Positions 63,050 through 64,000 of a stretch of DNA of 64,000 bases are shown here, one piece after another (positions within the stretch are counted from its first letter, which is position 1; every line of letters starts with the position of its first letter). The position numbers and the translations under genes were made by a program. The notes below the pieces were generated by a model. The model was not told the DNA's origin and made no database searches. It saw only the letters and a list, made by a program, of their open reading frames with translations. Origin of the DNA: Setophaga petechia. Taxonomy: Eukaryota; Chordata; Aves; Passeriformes; Parulidae. The stretch covers positions 6,450,503 through 6,514,502 of the forward strand of contig JANCRA010000007.1 of assembly GCA_024362935.1 (NCBI GenBank), given 5' to 3'.

Positions 63050-64000
63050 CCACATTTCAAAGTATGTATTTTAAAATAAAACAACATATTTCAGCAACAG
63101 CATCACCAACACTTGCTCAAAAACAATACCCCCTTGCTCTTTCTGCAAGCTATTTCCAGTGTCAAGGATCTCATGTTGTCAGTCAGGTATTGCAACTGAA
63201 CACCGATGTTTAATTAAATTAATTTCCAAATAATCCCCCATTTTGAAGAAAAAAAAAACCCACACATTTTTACCTTAGATACATAGCCAAGAAATCTCTT
63301 TAGCTTTTGAACAACCTTCAAGGGAGCTGAGTTAAGACATGCTGTATCAAAGGAGTGAAACATAAAGTAAATGAGATGCCCCATTTTTAGAACAGACTCT
63401 AAGAGCCAGACTGCAAAATTTTCTCACAAGGAGGATCCAAAACCTGAGCACTAGACAGAAGGCACCTACACCCTGTCAGGCACTGCCCCAGCACAAACAC
63501 CTCCATGGGTTCTGATCCAGAGCCCAGAAGTCTCTCTGAAAAGCTTCTGTTCCAAAACACTGTCTGTGATCTGGGCTCTCACCTGGAGAAGCCTACAGGA
63601 AAGCACCAGGACACAGCACTGGATTCCAGCAACCATTTCCAGGTAGATGTACCAGGAGTGCTGTCTGGAGGACAAGGCTGCTCCTCCTGCTCTCTCATCC
63701 CTGCTCTGCAGGTAGAAGTCCCACCCAGAATCTCCTCGTGGTCTCTGGGACAGAACTTCAGCTTTGGAAATCCATGTTGAGTGCCTCTGCCCCACTGGAA
63801 GCCTTCACCACCTGTGACTTCCATCAAGCAGGACATGGGGCTTTCAATTCCCTCAGCCTGAGGAGGGGAAGATGAAATGTGTGCTTTTAAGCAAGTATTT
63901 ATAGTCAGAGAGACACATGTGAAATTACTCTAGGTAGCATCTATTCAGATGCATTTCACCAAAAGACAGACAGATTTTCTCACCCAGAGGCTTGCAGGAT
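63050..64000. other. Unique non-coding DNA to the window end
   Basis: A GC-richer patch at 63466-63836 is open for 109 codons (minus), 91 codons (plus) and 85 codons (minus) at once, with no domain recognised. An A-run lies at about 63249-63258. Nothing else is seen. Confidence 0.5.

Noticed and set aside
1..64000. tRNA genes, rRNA, CRISPR arrays, bacterial-type operons or phage
   Set aside because: No cloverleaf-compatible motif set, regular spaced repeats or prokaryotic coding density was seen. The repeat content is avian.

Overview
This window looks like non-coding DNA from a bird, probably a songbird. The evidence is the repeat content. There are several 5'-truncated CR1 LINE copies with the avian 3' region, and several retroviral LTRs of types I recall as common in passerine genomes. 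There are no Alu, B1 or L1 elements. The order-level assignment is from memory and inference. The DNA is AT-rich and CpG-poor with short A-runs, and I see no CpG island. I recognise no protein-coding exon, tRNA, rRNA or CRISPR array. The longest reading frames (150-210 codons) are either CR1 sequence read through or lie in locally GC-richer stretches that are open on both strands. The window is best read as intergenic DNA or part of a very large intron.

Layout. 0-3 kb: a short CR1 tail, then two LTRs in opposite orientations (1343-1832 plus, with an internal promoter-region duplication; 2480-2829 minus, with flanking direct repeats). 3-11 kb: unique DNA. 11.15-11.69 kb: a plus-strand LTR with TATA box and poly(A) signal. 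12-21 kb: unique DNA with one CR1 tail, an A-rich tract and a 24-nt poly(A). 21.0-21.3 kb: CR1, minus. 25-27.2 kb: a 42-bp palindrome-containing tandem repeat next to an LTR-like tail, a 15-bp perfect hairpin, and a 17-bp inverted repeat bracketed by direct repeats. 28-34.3 kb: a (TA)n run, a 25-bp minisatellite, (AAAAC)n, a CR1 on the plus strand and a 31-bp tandem duplication. 35.7-37.3 kb: two CR1 copies arranged tail to tail. 37-64 kb: mostly unique DNA, interrupted by two solo LTRs of one family in the same orientation (42550-42984 and 50942-51380) and a TTTAG-rich array at 49.8 kb.

No genes can be shown to work together here. What the sequence supports is a record of retroelement insertion. 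LTR C (50942-51380) keeps 7-bp inverted termini and a 4-bp target duplication, so the LTR pair 8 kb apart is better read as two separate solo LTRs than as one provirus. A few unique stretches could be conserved regulatory DNA, but only a cross-species alignment could show that. I found no convincing new biological system.
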